From the NCBI GenBank assembly GCA_000719025.1, contig JODP01000024.1:1-64000 (forward strand): a stretch of 64,000 bases of DNA, in the 5' to 3' direction. Position numbers and translations under genes: made by a program. A model generated the notes under the pieces. It saw nothing but the letters and a program-made list of their open reading frames with translations, had not been told where the DNA came from and ran no database searches. How positions within the stretch are numbered: position 1 is the stretch's first letter; each line of letters begins with the position of its first letter. Positions 43,600 to 51,666 of this stretch are shown here, piece after piece. This DNA comes from Kineosporia aurantiaca JCM 3230 (lineage in GTDB: Bacteria > Actinomycetota > Actinomycetes > Actinomycetales > Kineosporiaceae).

Positions 43600-45170
43600 T
43601 GGGCCGGTCCGTCCAGGACGGCCTGGGTCCGGCGCCGGAACTCCTCCGCGTCGTACCCGGACTGGTCCAGCTCGGCCGCGATGATCTCGAGCACGCGCTG
43701 CTCGATCACCCGGATCGGCCGCTGCATTGCCAGGCCGGTCAGCAGGTTGCCGGAATCCTGGTCGGTGCCCAGCTCGCGGACACTGGCCCGGGCGCCGCGG
43801 CCGGAGGAGCCCGAGGCCCCGAACTGCCGGAGCCAGTCCCGCAGGTCGTCGGGCGACCGGTCCCGGCCGACCGCCGCCATGGCCAGGCGCAGCGGCGCCC
43901 GCAGCAGCAGCCCGGGCAACTCGGGGAGCGTGCCCAGGGCCGTGCGCAGCACCACTCCCCGGCCGGACGAGGGGTACTGGTCGATGTCGCGATACAGCGC
44001 GCGCACCGGTGGAAGGCAGCACTCGATCAGGTCCAGATGCAGCGTCTGCCCATGAACCAGGCAGCGGACGAACACCCAGATCTCGTAGTCGCCCCTTCCC
44101 GGCGCCGTGCGCACGCTGAGGTAGCGATAAGTTCCGGTCGTCTCCACCTGGGTAAGACGATCCAGCTCCTCCGGAGGCAATCGGTGCCGAAGGAGACCCG
44201 TCACCGAGTCCGCCCAGGGATCCCCACCGACCGCCGGCGTCACCAATCGATCCTGTACCGACACCTCGTCGCTCTGCAGAACCTCGTCGTTCAGCCGGGC
44301 CAGGCCGACCGACAGCGCATCGCGCAGGCTCTCGGTGGTGAGGGCCGACCCGCCGGTGCTGGTCAGCACCAGGGGAACGGTTCGCGTCCAGGTGTGCTGC
44401 GGCGTTCCGGCGCCCACGAACGGCTGCCCGGTTCCGTCCTGCGGGTAGTACGTGACGTTGCCGGTCTGGGCCGCTGCGATGTACCGGATCCGGGCCTGAC
44501 GCCCCTTGGGTCCGGTCGGGCTCTCGGCCGGGTCGAAAGTCTCGGGCATCAGGCGATCGAGGATGGTCTGCCGTCCGATGAGCCGCTGGACGACCACCGT
44601 GGTCCAGGCCGCCCCCAGCAGGACCACCAGGACGCCGAGCACCTCCACGGCCAATGAGCCGAAGGATCGCTGGGTTTCGTAGGGGTCCGAGCTGCCGGAC
44701 AGCGAGATCAGATTGGAGCCGGAGTCGGCCAGGGCGGCGGCCGCGATGAGGAGGATCACGATCGGGATCAGCAGGGCCAGCGCGGTCCCCACGCGCAGCC
44801 GCACGAGCGCCCGCAAGGCCCGCATGACCAGCAGGAACGCCCCGGCCAGAAGCAGCACCGCAAGCAGCACCCGGCCCTCGACCACCAGGAAGAGCAGCAG
44901 GATGCCGGTGAGCACCGCGTCCCGGACCAGCTGATGACGCCGCGCGTTCAGGGCGTGCCGGACGACCGGCACCGCATCAGTACTGAACGCCGGCGCGACC
45001 GCCTGATCCCGGCGGCCAAGGAGCTCGTGCAGCACCGCGTTGCGGAAGTCGGCGTCCAGATAGGTACCGGCCGCCAGGTGCCGCGTCGAGTTGCTGCCCA
45101 GCATCCGCTGCTGGGCCGAGGTCCGAGGCGGATCGAGGGGCTGGTCTGACGCCTCTGTCGGCCAGCTCAC
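43596..45170 (-). CDS. Large membrane protein of unknown function
   Basis: 524 residues from GTG 45170, chosen for GGGGG seven bases upstream; starts at ATG 45224 or earlier are possible. Hydrophobic segments cluster in the first 200 residues (LVRDAVLTGILLLFLVV, LLAVLLLAGAFLLVM, TALALLIPIVILLIAAAALA, VEVLGVLVVLLGAAWTTVVV), followed by a large soluble domain with YIAAAQTGNVTYYPQDG and GDYEIWVFVRCLVHGQTLHLDLIE. No family is recognised. It is co-translated with the zinc-ribbon/discoidin protein, so the two probably act together. Confidence 0.72.
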   Translation of the reverse strand: MSWPTEASDQPLDPPRTSAQQRMLGSNSTRHLAAGTYLDADFRNAVLHELLGRRDQAVAPAFSTDAVPVVRHALNARRHQLVRDAVLTGILLLFLVVEGRVLLAVLLLAGAFLLVMRALRALVRLRVGTALALLIPIVILLIAAAALADSGSNLISLSGSSDPYETQRSFGSLAVEVLGVLVVLLGAAWTTVVVQRLIGRQTILDRLMPETFDPAESPTGPKGRQARIRYIAAAQTGNVTYYPQDGTGQPFVGAGTPQHTWTRTVPLVLTSTGGSALTTESLRDALSVGLARLNDEVLQSDEVSVQDRLVTPAVGGDPWADSVTGLLRHRLPPEELDRLTQVETTGTYRYLSVRTAPGRGDYEIWVFVRCLVHGQTLHLDLIECCLPPVRALYRDIDQYPSSGRGVVLRTALGTLPELPGLLLRAPLRLAMAAVGRDRSPDDLRDWLRQFGASGSSGRGARASVRELGTDQDSGNLLTGLAMQRPIRVIEQRVLEIIAAELDQSGYDAEEFRRRTQAVLDGPAQ

Positions 45171-45320
45171 GCAGCAACCCCCAGCGATCCCGTTAAGTCC
45201 GAACGGATCATACCAACGGGTCATTTGCCGACGGCGCAACCGGCGCAATCGTGGGTGCCACATGAGGGCGGTCCGGCGCTCATTCCGGGGCCGGCCGGCG
45301 GTCGTGATAGATCGTCGGAC

Positions 45321-46037
45321 GTGTCGATCGATCGAGAACGTGTCGCAGTCCGGCGTCAGGCCTGGTCGGTGGGGGTAGCCACCGGCGCCTACGGGATCTC
45401 GTTCGGTGCGGTCGGGGTGGCCGCCGGGCTGTCCGTGGCCCAGACCAGCGCCCTCAGCCTGCTGATGTTCAGTGGTGGATCGCAGTTCGCCTTTGCCTCG
45501 GTGGCGGCCGGGGGCAGCGGGCCGCTCGCCGCGATCGCGACCGCCGCCCTGGTCGGGGCCCGGAACGGTTTCTACGGCCTGCAGATGGCTCCGCTCCTGC
45601 GGGCCCGCGGCCTGCAGCGGATCGCGGCCGTCCAGTTGACCATCGACGAGTCCACCGCCGTGGGCTCGGCCCCGCTGGCCAAGGATCCGCCCCGGCCGGA
45701 TCTGGGGCGCTTCGGGTTCTGGGCGGCCGGCCTGGCCGTCTTCGGGTTCTGGAACCTGGCCACTCTGGCCGGTGCGCTGATCGGCTCGGCCCTCGGGGAC
45801 CCCCGTACCTATGGTTTCGACGCCGCGGCCGCAGCCGCCTTCCTGGCTCTGCTCTGGCCGCGCCTGAAAGCCGCCGACGCCCGCTGGGTCGCCCTGGCGG
45901 CCACCGCCGTCGCCACCGCCACCGTCCCGTTCGCCGCCTCCGGAATCCCCGTGCTGCTGGCCGGATTCGCCGCCCTCCTCATCGCCGGGTTCCTGATCGC
46001 CCGCCCGGCAACTGCCCCTGCGCAGGAGAACTCGTGA
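45321..46037 (+). CDS. azlC: AzlC family branched-chain amino acid exporter subunit
   Basis: 238 residues from GTG 45321; no ribosome site is visible, so the start is not certain. Typical features: VGVATGAYGISFGAVGVAAGLSVAQTSALSLLMFSGGSQFAF near the N-terminus, ARNGFYGLQMAPLL, and about six TM segments. Together with AzlD it forms a membrane permease that exports branched-chain amino acids or related compounds. The next gene overlaps as GTGA. A regulator (often Lrp-type) is not adjacent. It diverges from the membrane protein ending at 45170. Confidence 0.88.
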   Translation: MSIDRERVAVRRQAWSVGVATGAYGISFGAVGVAAGLSVAQTSALSLLMFSGGSQFAFASVAAGGSGPLAAIATAALVGARNGFYGLQMAPLLRARGLQRIAAVQLTIDESTAVGSAPLAKDPPRPDLGRFGFWAAGLAVFGFWNLATLAGALIGSALGDPRTYGFDAAAAAAFLALLWPRLKAADARWVALAATAVATATVPFAASGIPVLLAGFAALLIAGFLIARPATAPAQENS

Positions 46038-46345
46038 TCGGCTGGGGCACGGTTCTTCTGGCCAGCGCCGCGGTCTTCGCGATCAAGCTGGCCGGCCATC
46101 TGGCTCCGCGCCGATTCCTGGAACGGCCGGAGGTCGTCCGCACTGCCGCCCTGCTCACCGCGGGACTGCTCGCCGCCCTGGTCGCGGTGCAGTCGCTGGC
46201 CGACGGCGACCGGCTGAGCCTCGATTCCCGGGTGCCGGCCCTGGCGGTCGCCGCCGCCCTGCTCTGGCGCCGGGCCCCGTTCATCGTCGTAGTCGTCGCG
46301 GCCGCCGTCACCGCGGCTGCTCTCAGGGCCGCCGGTCTTCCCTGA
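46034..46345 (+). CDS. azlD: AzlD family transporter subunit
   Basis: 103 residues from GTG 46034, overlapping the AzlC stop as GTGA. Four hydrophobic segments are visible, with the family pattern GTVLLASAAVFAIKLAGHLAPRRFLERPEVVRTAALLTAGLLAALV and APFIVVVVAAAVTAAALRA. Small AzlD-like partners are needed with AzlC for export. The two-gene operon is complete here. Confidence 0.87.
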   Translation: MIGWGTVLLASAAVFAIKLAGHLAPRRFLERPEVVRTAALLTAGLLAALVAVQSLADGDRLSLDSRVPALAVAAALLWRRAPFIVVVVAAAVTAAALRAAGLP

Positions 46346-46421
46346 GGAAACCTTGGACCTTTTGGCCCGGTTTGCCGCAGACTGCTCGGCGAAGACGCCC
46401 GCCCACCCCAGGAGTCCCGCA

Positions 46422-47189
46422 ATGCCGAAGTCCCGCAGGTCCCTCGTCGGCGCTCTCCTGGCGATCGCGGCGATCCTGGTCGGCCTCGTGGCCACGCCCG
46501 GCTCGGCGAGTGCGACGAGCAAGGTCATCGGCGGCAAGAAGGCCACCTACGCGCCTTGGGCGGTGCGGATGCTGGTGGACGGGAAGCCGCACTGCACCGG
46601 CACGGCGGTCAGCGACCAGTGGATCATCAGCGCCGACCACTGCTTCTCCGACGCCCCGGACAAGCCGATCAAGGACGCCCGGATCACTTACCTGGTGGGC
46701 AGTCTGGACGTCCGCACGGCCACCGAGGTCAAGGTGGTCAAGGGCAGCCGGGTGGCCGATCCGCAGCTCGGCGACATCATGATGATCAAGGTCGAGAAGA
46801 TGGACGTCACCCCGGCCAAGCTCTCCATCGCCCGGGTCCGGACCGGGCAGCAGCTCAAGGTGGTCGGCTGGGGCGCCACCTGCACCGACCGCCCGGAACT
46901 GAAGTGCCAGGCCAAGAAGCTGCGCCAGGCCACCATCCGGATCCTGGACGTGCGCCGGAACCGGACCCGGTGCGTCGGTTTCGCCGCTCCCGGCAGCAAG
47001 TCCTTCTGCGCCACCAAGGTCAAGGGCGAACCGGCGGGCGGGGACTCCGGCGCGCCGGTGATGACCATCGCCCCCAAGGGCAAGGAACGCCTGGCGGGCA
47101 TCTTCTTCGGCTCCGACCGGGAGAGCATGGTAGGCGCGGAATACGTTCTTCCGCGCCTGAAGTGGATCCGCAGGACGCTGAAGAAGTAA
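46422..47189 (+). CDS. Secreted trypsin-like serine protease (S1)
   Basis: 255 residues from ATG 46422 (GGAG seven bases upstream). A signal peptide ends near residue 31 (SAS-ATS), and KVIGGKKA then marks the mature N-terminus, so activation follows cleavage before I36. The triad is H73 in IISADHC, D118 in GDIMMIKVE and S209 in GGDSGAP. The usual TAAHC reads SADHC here, a mild variation. The Cys pairs fit disulfides. It is a small extracellular endopeptidase. It meets the convergent hypothetical gene with only three bases between stops. Confidence 0.9.
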   Translation: MPKSRRSLVGALLAIAAILVGLVATPGSASATSKVIGGKKATYAPWAVRMLVDGKPHCTGTAVSDQWIISADHCFSDAPDKPIKDARITYLVGSLDVRTATEVKVVKGSRVADPQLGDIMMIKVEKMDVTPAKLSIARVRTGQQLKVVGWGATCTDRPELKCQAKKLRQATIRILDVRRNRTRCVGFAAPGSKSFCATKVKGEPAGGDSGAPVMTIAPKGKERLAGIFFGSDRESMVGAEYVLPRLKWIRRTLKK

Positions 47190-47192
47190 CCC

Positions 47193-47813
47193 TCAGCCGA
47201 TACTGCGCAGCGGCCGGTCGTCGTCCGCGTGGCGATAGCGGACGTCGATGTCCGGCAACTCCCGCTGCAGCTCGTGGGCCAGGGCCAGACCCTGCTGAAC
47301 CCAGTCCGTGGCGTCCCAGTCGTCCGTGAGCCCCAAGACCTCGAAAACCTCGTTCCACTCCCGCAACCGGCGGACGAGGGGCGGGGAGACCTCCAGATCG
47401 GCCAGCTCCACCGGCCCGCCGGTACCGACCGGCCGATCCCACACCGGGTCACCGACGCTGTACTCGGCCATCACCAACAGTGCCGTCGGACGGGTCTTCT
47501 CGGCACCGGGCACCCGTCCGATCCGGGCCTGCCACTGCATCTCGAAACCGGGCCGGCGCCGGCCCTCGATCTGCGCCAGCAACTCGATCAGCCGCGAGCG
47601 GTCCCGGGCCAGCCCGGCGAGATCGTGGTCGTGCTCGCCCAGAAAGTCGCCCAGCACCGACTCGGCCTGGGGTCCCAGAAGGCGACCGACGTGATCCTGC
47701 ATGAAGTTCAGCACCTCGTCCGGCACCCCACCGCGCTCGTACGCGTCCTCGGTCAGAAGCCAGGCGCGGAGGGTGTCGAGCGCTTGGCCGCCATTGATCG
47801 CCGGTTCGTCCAT
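47193..47813 (-). CDS. Conserved hypothetical protein
   Basis: 206 residues from ATG 47813. It appears soluble and acidic. The C-terminal half has VWDRPVGTGGPVELADLEVSPPLVRRLREWNEVFEVLGLTDDWDATDWVQQGLALAHELQRELPDIDVRYRH, a pattern seen in uncharacterised actinobacterial proteins. The N-terminus (TLRAWLLTEDAYERGGVPDEVLNFMQDHVGRLL) slightly resembles CdiI-like immunity proteins, but no matching toxin is visible. No function is assigned. Confidence 0.65.
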   Translation of the reverse strand: MDEPAINGGQALDTLRAWLLTEDAYERGGVPDEVLNFMQDHVGRLLGPQAESVLGDFLGEHDHDLAGLARDRSRLIELLAQIEGRRRPGFEMQWQARIGRVPGAEKTRPTALLVMAEYSVGDPVWDRPVGTGGPVELADLEVSPPLVRRLREWNEVFEVLGLTDDWDATDWVQQGLALAHELQRELPDIDVRYRHADDDRPLRSIG

Positions 47814-47903
47814 CCCGGGATCATGTCAGCGACCCGGCCGGAAGTACCGGCCTTTTCCGTCCGCCTCTTGTGAAGCGACTGTGCGATATCCGATGATCGC
47901 GAC

Positions 47904-48617
47904 ATGCGGACACTGCTGACTCGAACATTGATGACGCTCGCGGCGTCCGCGGCCGTGGTGGTGGGCACCCTGGCCGGCCCGGCGCAGGCCAGCTCGGCCG
48001 CCCCGGCCGCCCGAGCGGCGACCGCGAAGGTGACGGTCGCCGCCACGGGGACAGCGGTGCTGAGCGGCAAGTGCATTCAGCTACCCGTCCGGATCCAGCC
48101 ACCCACCGGCGTCTCTCATTGGACCGTCGAGACCGAAGTCGCCGACGCCCTCGGTTCCGGCTTCGCCTTCGGCGACGACGACTCCCCCGCCACGAGCCAA
48201 CTGCAGCACTGCCCAATTCTGGACGGCGTGGGCAAGTTCCACTGGCAGGCGACGATGGAGTGGACGGACAGTAGCGGTGAAAGCGGGGGCGGCCAGACCT
48301 TCTCCGGCACCTTCGTGATCCGGAAGGCCACCCGGACCGGCACGCTCAAGATCTCCGACACCACCCCCAAGTACGGGCAGACCGTGAAGTTCAAGGTCTG
48401 CATCCCGGGCCCTCGCTACGTCACCTACAAGCTCCTGGTGAAGGCGTCCGGCCAGACCGCGACGAAGACCTACGACTCCGGCTCCACCGGCTGCGACACG
48501 ACGAAACTGAAGTGGCCGAAGATTAAGAAGCCAGTGAAGTACCGGCTGCACATCGCGGGTAGCGACATCGCGAAGGCCTACGACGGAAAGTGGGTCACCG
48601 TACGCGGGCACGCGTGA
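47904..48617 (+). CDS. Secreted protein of unknown function
   Basis: 237 residues from ATG 47904. A signal peptide (LMTLAASAAVVVGTLAGPAQA) is followed by an extracellular beta-rich chain with four cysteines (CIQLPVRIQPP near 53, CPILDGVG, CIPGPRYVTYKLLV, GCDTTKLKWPKIKKPVKYRLHIAGSD), perhaps two Ig-like units. The lysine-threonine-rich C-terminal region is like cell-wall-binding beta-sandwich domains. No catalytic motif is seen. It is monocistronic, in a gap between hypothetical and dehydrogenase genes. Confidence 0.68.
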   Translation: MRTLLTRTLMTLAASAAVVVGTLAGPAQASSAAPAARAATAKVTVAATGTAVLSGKCIQLPVRIQPPTGVSHWTVETEVADALGSGFAFGDDDSPATSQLQHCPILDGVGKFHWQATMEWTDSSGESGGGQTFSGTFVIRKATRTGTLKISDTTPKYGQTVKFKVCIPGPRYVTYKLLVKASGQTATKTYDSGSTGCDTTKLKWPKIKKPVKYRLHIAGSDIAKAYDGKWVTVRGHA

Positions 48618-48661
48618 TCCCGCGGCCCAAGGCGGGTCGGAGGATCAGGCAACCCCTGAGG

Positions 48662-49705
48662 TTAGCCGAGATCGGCCAGGTCCAATACGAATCGATAGCG
48701 GGCGTCGCCCTTTTCAAGCCGGGTAAGAGCCTCGTTGACCTGGGCGGAGGGCAGCAGCTCGATGTCGGCGGTGATGCCGTGTTCGGCGGCGAAGGCCAGC
48801 ATCTCGGCCGTGTACTTGCGCCCGCCCGTCCCCGATGACGAGAGCTTCTTGCGTCCGAAAACCAGGTCGATGATGTTGACCGGGACCTCGCGGGGATACC
48901 CGAGGACGCTGAGGGTGCCTTCCAGGGCGAGCATGCGGAACAGGGGACGCAGGTCGTGGGGGCCGGCGATGGTGTCGAGGATCAGGTCGAAGCGGCCGGA
49001 CGCCTTGGCCAGCTGGGTTTCGTCGGTGGTGACCAGCAGGCCTGTCGCACCGAGTTCACGCGCGTCGGAGGCCTTCTCGGGGCTGCGGCTGAGCACGGTC
49101 ACCTCCGCCCCCAGAGCCACGGCGAGCTTCACGCCCAGATGCCCGAGGCCGCCCAGCCCGGCCACCGCGACCTGGCTGCCCGGGCCGATACCGACAGACC
49201 GCAGGGGCTCCCACATGGTGATGCCGGCGCACATCAGCGGCGCCGCAGCGGCCGGGTCGAGCCCGTCCGGCAGGCGGTAGGCGAACTTTTCCCGCAGCAC
49301 GTACTCCCGGCTGTACCCGCCCTTGGTGACTGTGCCGTCGAGCCGGTCTTTCCCTCCGTAGGTGCTGACCGGGTACTCGTAGCAGAAGTTCTCCTGGCCG
49401 GCCTGGCACATGGCGCAGACCCCGCAGGAGTCGACGAGGGTGCCGACGGCGACCTTGTCCCCCACCCCGAGTGCAGTTACCCCGGTCCCGACGGCCTGCA
49501 CCGTCCCGGTGAACTCGTGCCCCGGGACAAGTCCGTCGACCGGCTTCCCGACCATGCCGTGGATCGCGTGTAGGTCGCTGTGGCAGACCCCGCAGTAGTC
49601 GATCCGCACCGCGATGTCGTCCTCCCGCAGCTCACGGCGCTCGATCGGGATCTGCTGCAGATCGGTCGAGTCGCTGGTCAGGCCCCAGCCCTGAGTCATC
49701 CGCAC
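48662..49705 (-). CDS. Zinc-dependent NADP alcohol dehydrogenase (YahK/CAD-like)
   Basis: 347 residues from GTG 49705 (GGAG five bases upstream; ATG 49699 is also possible). Catalytic zinc ligands C38 in YCGVCHSDLH and H63-E64 in VPGHE are present, structural-zinc cysteines lie in DSCGVCAMCQAGQENFC, and the cofactor loop is GLGGLGHLGVKLA. The set matches the cinnamyl-alcohol-dehydrogenase-like branch that reduces aldehydes with NADPH. It diverges from a TetR gene across a 95-bp gap with paired operators, so repression and induction by an aldehyde or related compound are likely. Confidence 0.92.
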   Translation of the reverse strand: MRMTQGWGLTSDSTDLQQIPIERRELREDDIAVRIDYCGVCHSDLHAIHGMVGKPVDGLVPGHEFTGTVQAVGTGVTALGVGDKVAVGTLVDSCGVCAMCQAGQENFCYEYPVSTYGGKDRLDGTVTKGGYSREYVLREKFAYRLPDGLDPAAAAPLMCAGITMWEPLRSVGIGPGSQVAVAGLGGLGHLGVKLAVALGAEVTVLSRSPEKASDARELGATGLLVTTDETQLAKASGRFDLILDTIAGPHDLRPLFRMLALEGTLSVLGYPREVPVNIIDLVFGRKKLSSSGTGGRKYTAEMLAFAAEHGITADIELLPSAQVNEALTRLEKGDARYRFVLDLADLG

Positions 49706-49717
49706 GGTTGCTCCTTA

Positions 49718-49785
49718 GACAGACTAGTTGGTCTTTTTCAGGAGCGTAGACCTTCCCGGCGAGAAAACAAACTAACTAGTCTGTC
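49718..49785. promoter_or_regulatory. Paired TetR operators between ADH and TetR genes
   Basis: GACAGACTAGTT (49718-49729) and its exact inverse AACTAGTCTGTC (49774-49785) face each other 56 bp apart. Each lies within a weaker local palindrome with an AGAC...GTCT core. They flank the start regions of both divergent genes. Confidence 0.75.
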
Positions 49786-49800
49786 GGTTAACCTGTCCGG

Positions 49801-50406
49801 GTGCCCGAACTGCCGACCACCTCCAAAGGCGCCGCGACCAGCCGCCGCATCCTCGATGCGGCCGCCGAGGAGTTCGCGGCCCGGGGCATCGCGGGGGCCC
49901 GGGTCGACCGGATCATCGTCACCGCGAAGACGAACAAGGCGCAGCTCTACGCCTACTTCGGCAGCAAGGAAGCTCTCTTCGACGCCGTCATGGCCGACCG
50001 CGCCGAGCGCCTGATGGCCGTGCTCGAGTTCGACGCCGACGACCTGCCCGGTTCCGCGGTCAAGCTGTACGACGAGACCCTCAACCAGCCCGAGCTGATC
50101 CGCCTGGTGACCTGGCTGCGCCTGGAGCGGCGGCCCTCCGGCTGGCTGGTCGCGGACAGCCCGCGGCACGACCCGAAACTGGAGGCCATCGCCCGGGCCC
50201 AGGCCGCCGGCCGGATCCGTCCCGGCGACCCGGCCGAACTGTTCTCCCTGGTGCTGGCCATGGCCTTGGCCTGGTCACCGGCCAGCGCGTTCTACTCGGC
50301 CAGCCGGGACGAACCGGCGGCCGACCAGGAGCGGCGGCGGGAGCTGCTGCGCGCGAGCGTTGAACGGGTCGTCAGCGGCCACGACCAACCGGACGGCGCC
50401 GGATAA
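49801..50406 (+). CDS. TetR family regulator of the adjacent alcohol dehydrogenase
   Basis: 201 residues from GTG 49801, with no ribosome site; a TTAACC element at 49788-49793 could make it leaderless. The HTH reads ATSRRILDAAAEEFAARGIAGARVDRII then KTNKAQLYAYFGSKEALF. The C-terminal domain (LNQPELIRLVTWLRLERRP, LFSLVLAMALAWSPAS) resembles the C-terminal domain of TetR regulators that control oxidoreductases. It is divergent from the dehydrogenase and probably represses both genes via the paired palindromes. Confidence 0.88.
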   Translation: MPELPTTSKGAATSRRILDAAAEEFAARGIAGARVDRIIVTAKTNKAQLYAYFGSKEALFDAVMADRAERLMAVLEFDADDLPGSAVKLYDETLNQPELIRLVTWLRLERRPSGWLVADSPRHDPKLEAIARAQAAGRIRPGDPAELFSLVLAMALAWSPASAFYSASRDEPAADQERRRELLRASVERVVSGHDQPDGAG

Positions 50407-50417
50407 GCCCAGCCGGA

Positions 50418-50669
50418 TCAGAACCGGCGGTGTGAGGACTTGATCCCCTTGGGAGCGGCCTCGGCCTGGCCGCCGGCCGATACGTCCTGACCCTTGGCTC
50501 CGCGACGCCCGATCAGGTTGCTGAAACCGACCAGGGCCCGTGACACCTTCGTGGGTCCGTTGCGCTTCTCGATGCGGCGCGCCACGGCCCGGGCCGCGAC
50601 CGCGAGCGCCGGCACCGCGACGGTCAGCAGCAGCCAGGTGCGCAGGCGTCGGCTGAAGAATGCGAACAT
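50418..50669 (-). CDS. Small hypothetical membrane-associated protein
   Basis: 83 residues from ATG 50669 with GGAGG six bases upstream. A hydrophobic segment near 11-29 (TWLLLTVAVPALAVAARAV) is followed by a basic, soluble tail rich in Gly, Ala and Lys. No family is recognised, and a single-pass membrane protein is likely. It converges on the TetR gene with an 11-bp gap. Confidence 0.6.
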   Translation of the reverse strand: MFAFFSRRLRTWLLLTVAVPALAVAARAVARRIEKRNGPTKVSRALVGFSNLIGRRGAKGQDVSAGGQAEAAPKGIKSSHRRF

Positions 50670-50769
50670 GGGGGCCTCCGGTGCAGGTATGTGGGCTTTC
50701 CGGAAGCATCCCCCGGGTGCGGCCGGGCAGCGATTCGAAGCGCCTCAAGCTGACCAATTCAGTGCCGGT

Positions 50770-51666
50770 TTAGCGCCGGAGCTGATCCCGCAACTGCCGC
50801 GCCACCGCCCCCATCAGCGCCTCGGCGGCGGGCTGGATGCCTGCGGCCACCCGTGATTCGGTGAGCACGGCCACCGCGAAGGCCTGGCCGTCGGCGTGCT
50901 CGACCACCCCCACCTCGTGCCGCAGATTCAGCAGGGTCCCGGTCTTGGAGGACCAGCGCGCGGCGTCGGAGGCGAAATCCGGGGTCAGCCGATGCCTCAG
51001 GAGATTGTTCGCCAGCAGATCCCGTACCCGTTCGGCCACTTCGGGATCGATCGACTTCGGGCGCCAGATGGCCTGCAAGAGCTGGACAAAGGCGCGGGCA
51101 GATCCTGAGTTCGCCCGGCTCACATCGAGTTGCGGGATCGAATGGCCGCGCCCGGCGGTACCGGCGGCGATCGCCAGGGAGTGCGCCAGGTGGCCCTCGT
51201 CGGCGTCGAGACGCTCGGCCGGAGTGTCGGACAGGTCGGAGAACCGATGCCGCACAACGATTCCCGGGTGATCGTGCTCGCGCAGGAACGCGGTGACGGC
51301 GGCCGGAGGGGTCAGGCCGAGCAGGGCGTCGGAGGCGGTGTTGTCACTCAGACACACGCTCAGGTAGAGCAGGTCGTCGATCGCCACCGAGGCCGGGTGC
51401 CGGAACTTGCTCAACCCGGTCGGGCCGGGAATGTCCAGACGACCCGGCTGCACCTGCACCGGGTGGGCCCCGTCCAGTTCGCCGCGTCGGATCCGGTCCA
51501 GAGTGGTCAGCGCGAGCGGGATCTTGACCAGAGAGGCCGCCGGGAACTGCAGGTCCGGCTCGATCCCCAGCTCCTCGCCGGTGTCCAGGTCCCGGACCAG
51601 GAACGAGCCGTGCAGACCGCCGTCGTCCAGGGACTGCCGCAGTCGGCTCATCAGCTGCGTGGTCAC
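50770..51666 (-). CDS. Beta-lactamase-like serine protein (BlaB-type)
   Basis: 298 residues from GTG 51666, overlapping the LysR stop as GTGA, so it is co-translated. Class A-like motifs: S45-L-V-K48, S107-D-N109 in CLSDNTASD and K241-T-G in SSKTGTLL. The omega-loop motif ExxLN, needed for deacylation, is not found, and there is no signal peptide. The protein may bind penicillin without hydrolysing it well, as a cytoplasmic sensor or regulator. This matches the known blaB role beside a LysR gene and a divergent beta-lactamase in Streptomyces cacaoi. Confidence 0.85.
   Translation of the reverse strand: MTTQLMSRLRQSLDDGGLHGSFLVRDLDTGEELGIEPDLQFPAASLVKIPLALTTLDRIRRGELDGAHPVQVQPGRLDIPGPTGLSKFRHPASVAIDDLLYLSVCLSDNTASDALLGLTPPAAVTAFLREHDHPGIVVRHRFSDLSDTPAERLDADEGHLAHSLAIAAGTAGRGHSIPQLDVSRANSGSARAFVQLLQAIWRPKSIDPEVAERVRDLLANNLLRHRLTPDFASDAARWSSKTGTLLNLRHEVGVVEHADGQAFAVAVLTESRVAAGIQPAAEALMGAVARQLRDQLRR

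Noticed and set aside
47193..47813. CdiI-like immunity protein
   Set aside because: Only a weak N-terminal resemblance and no toxin gene nearby.
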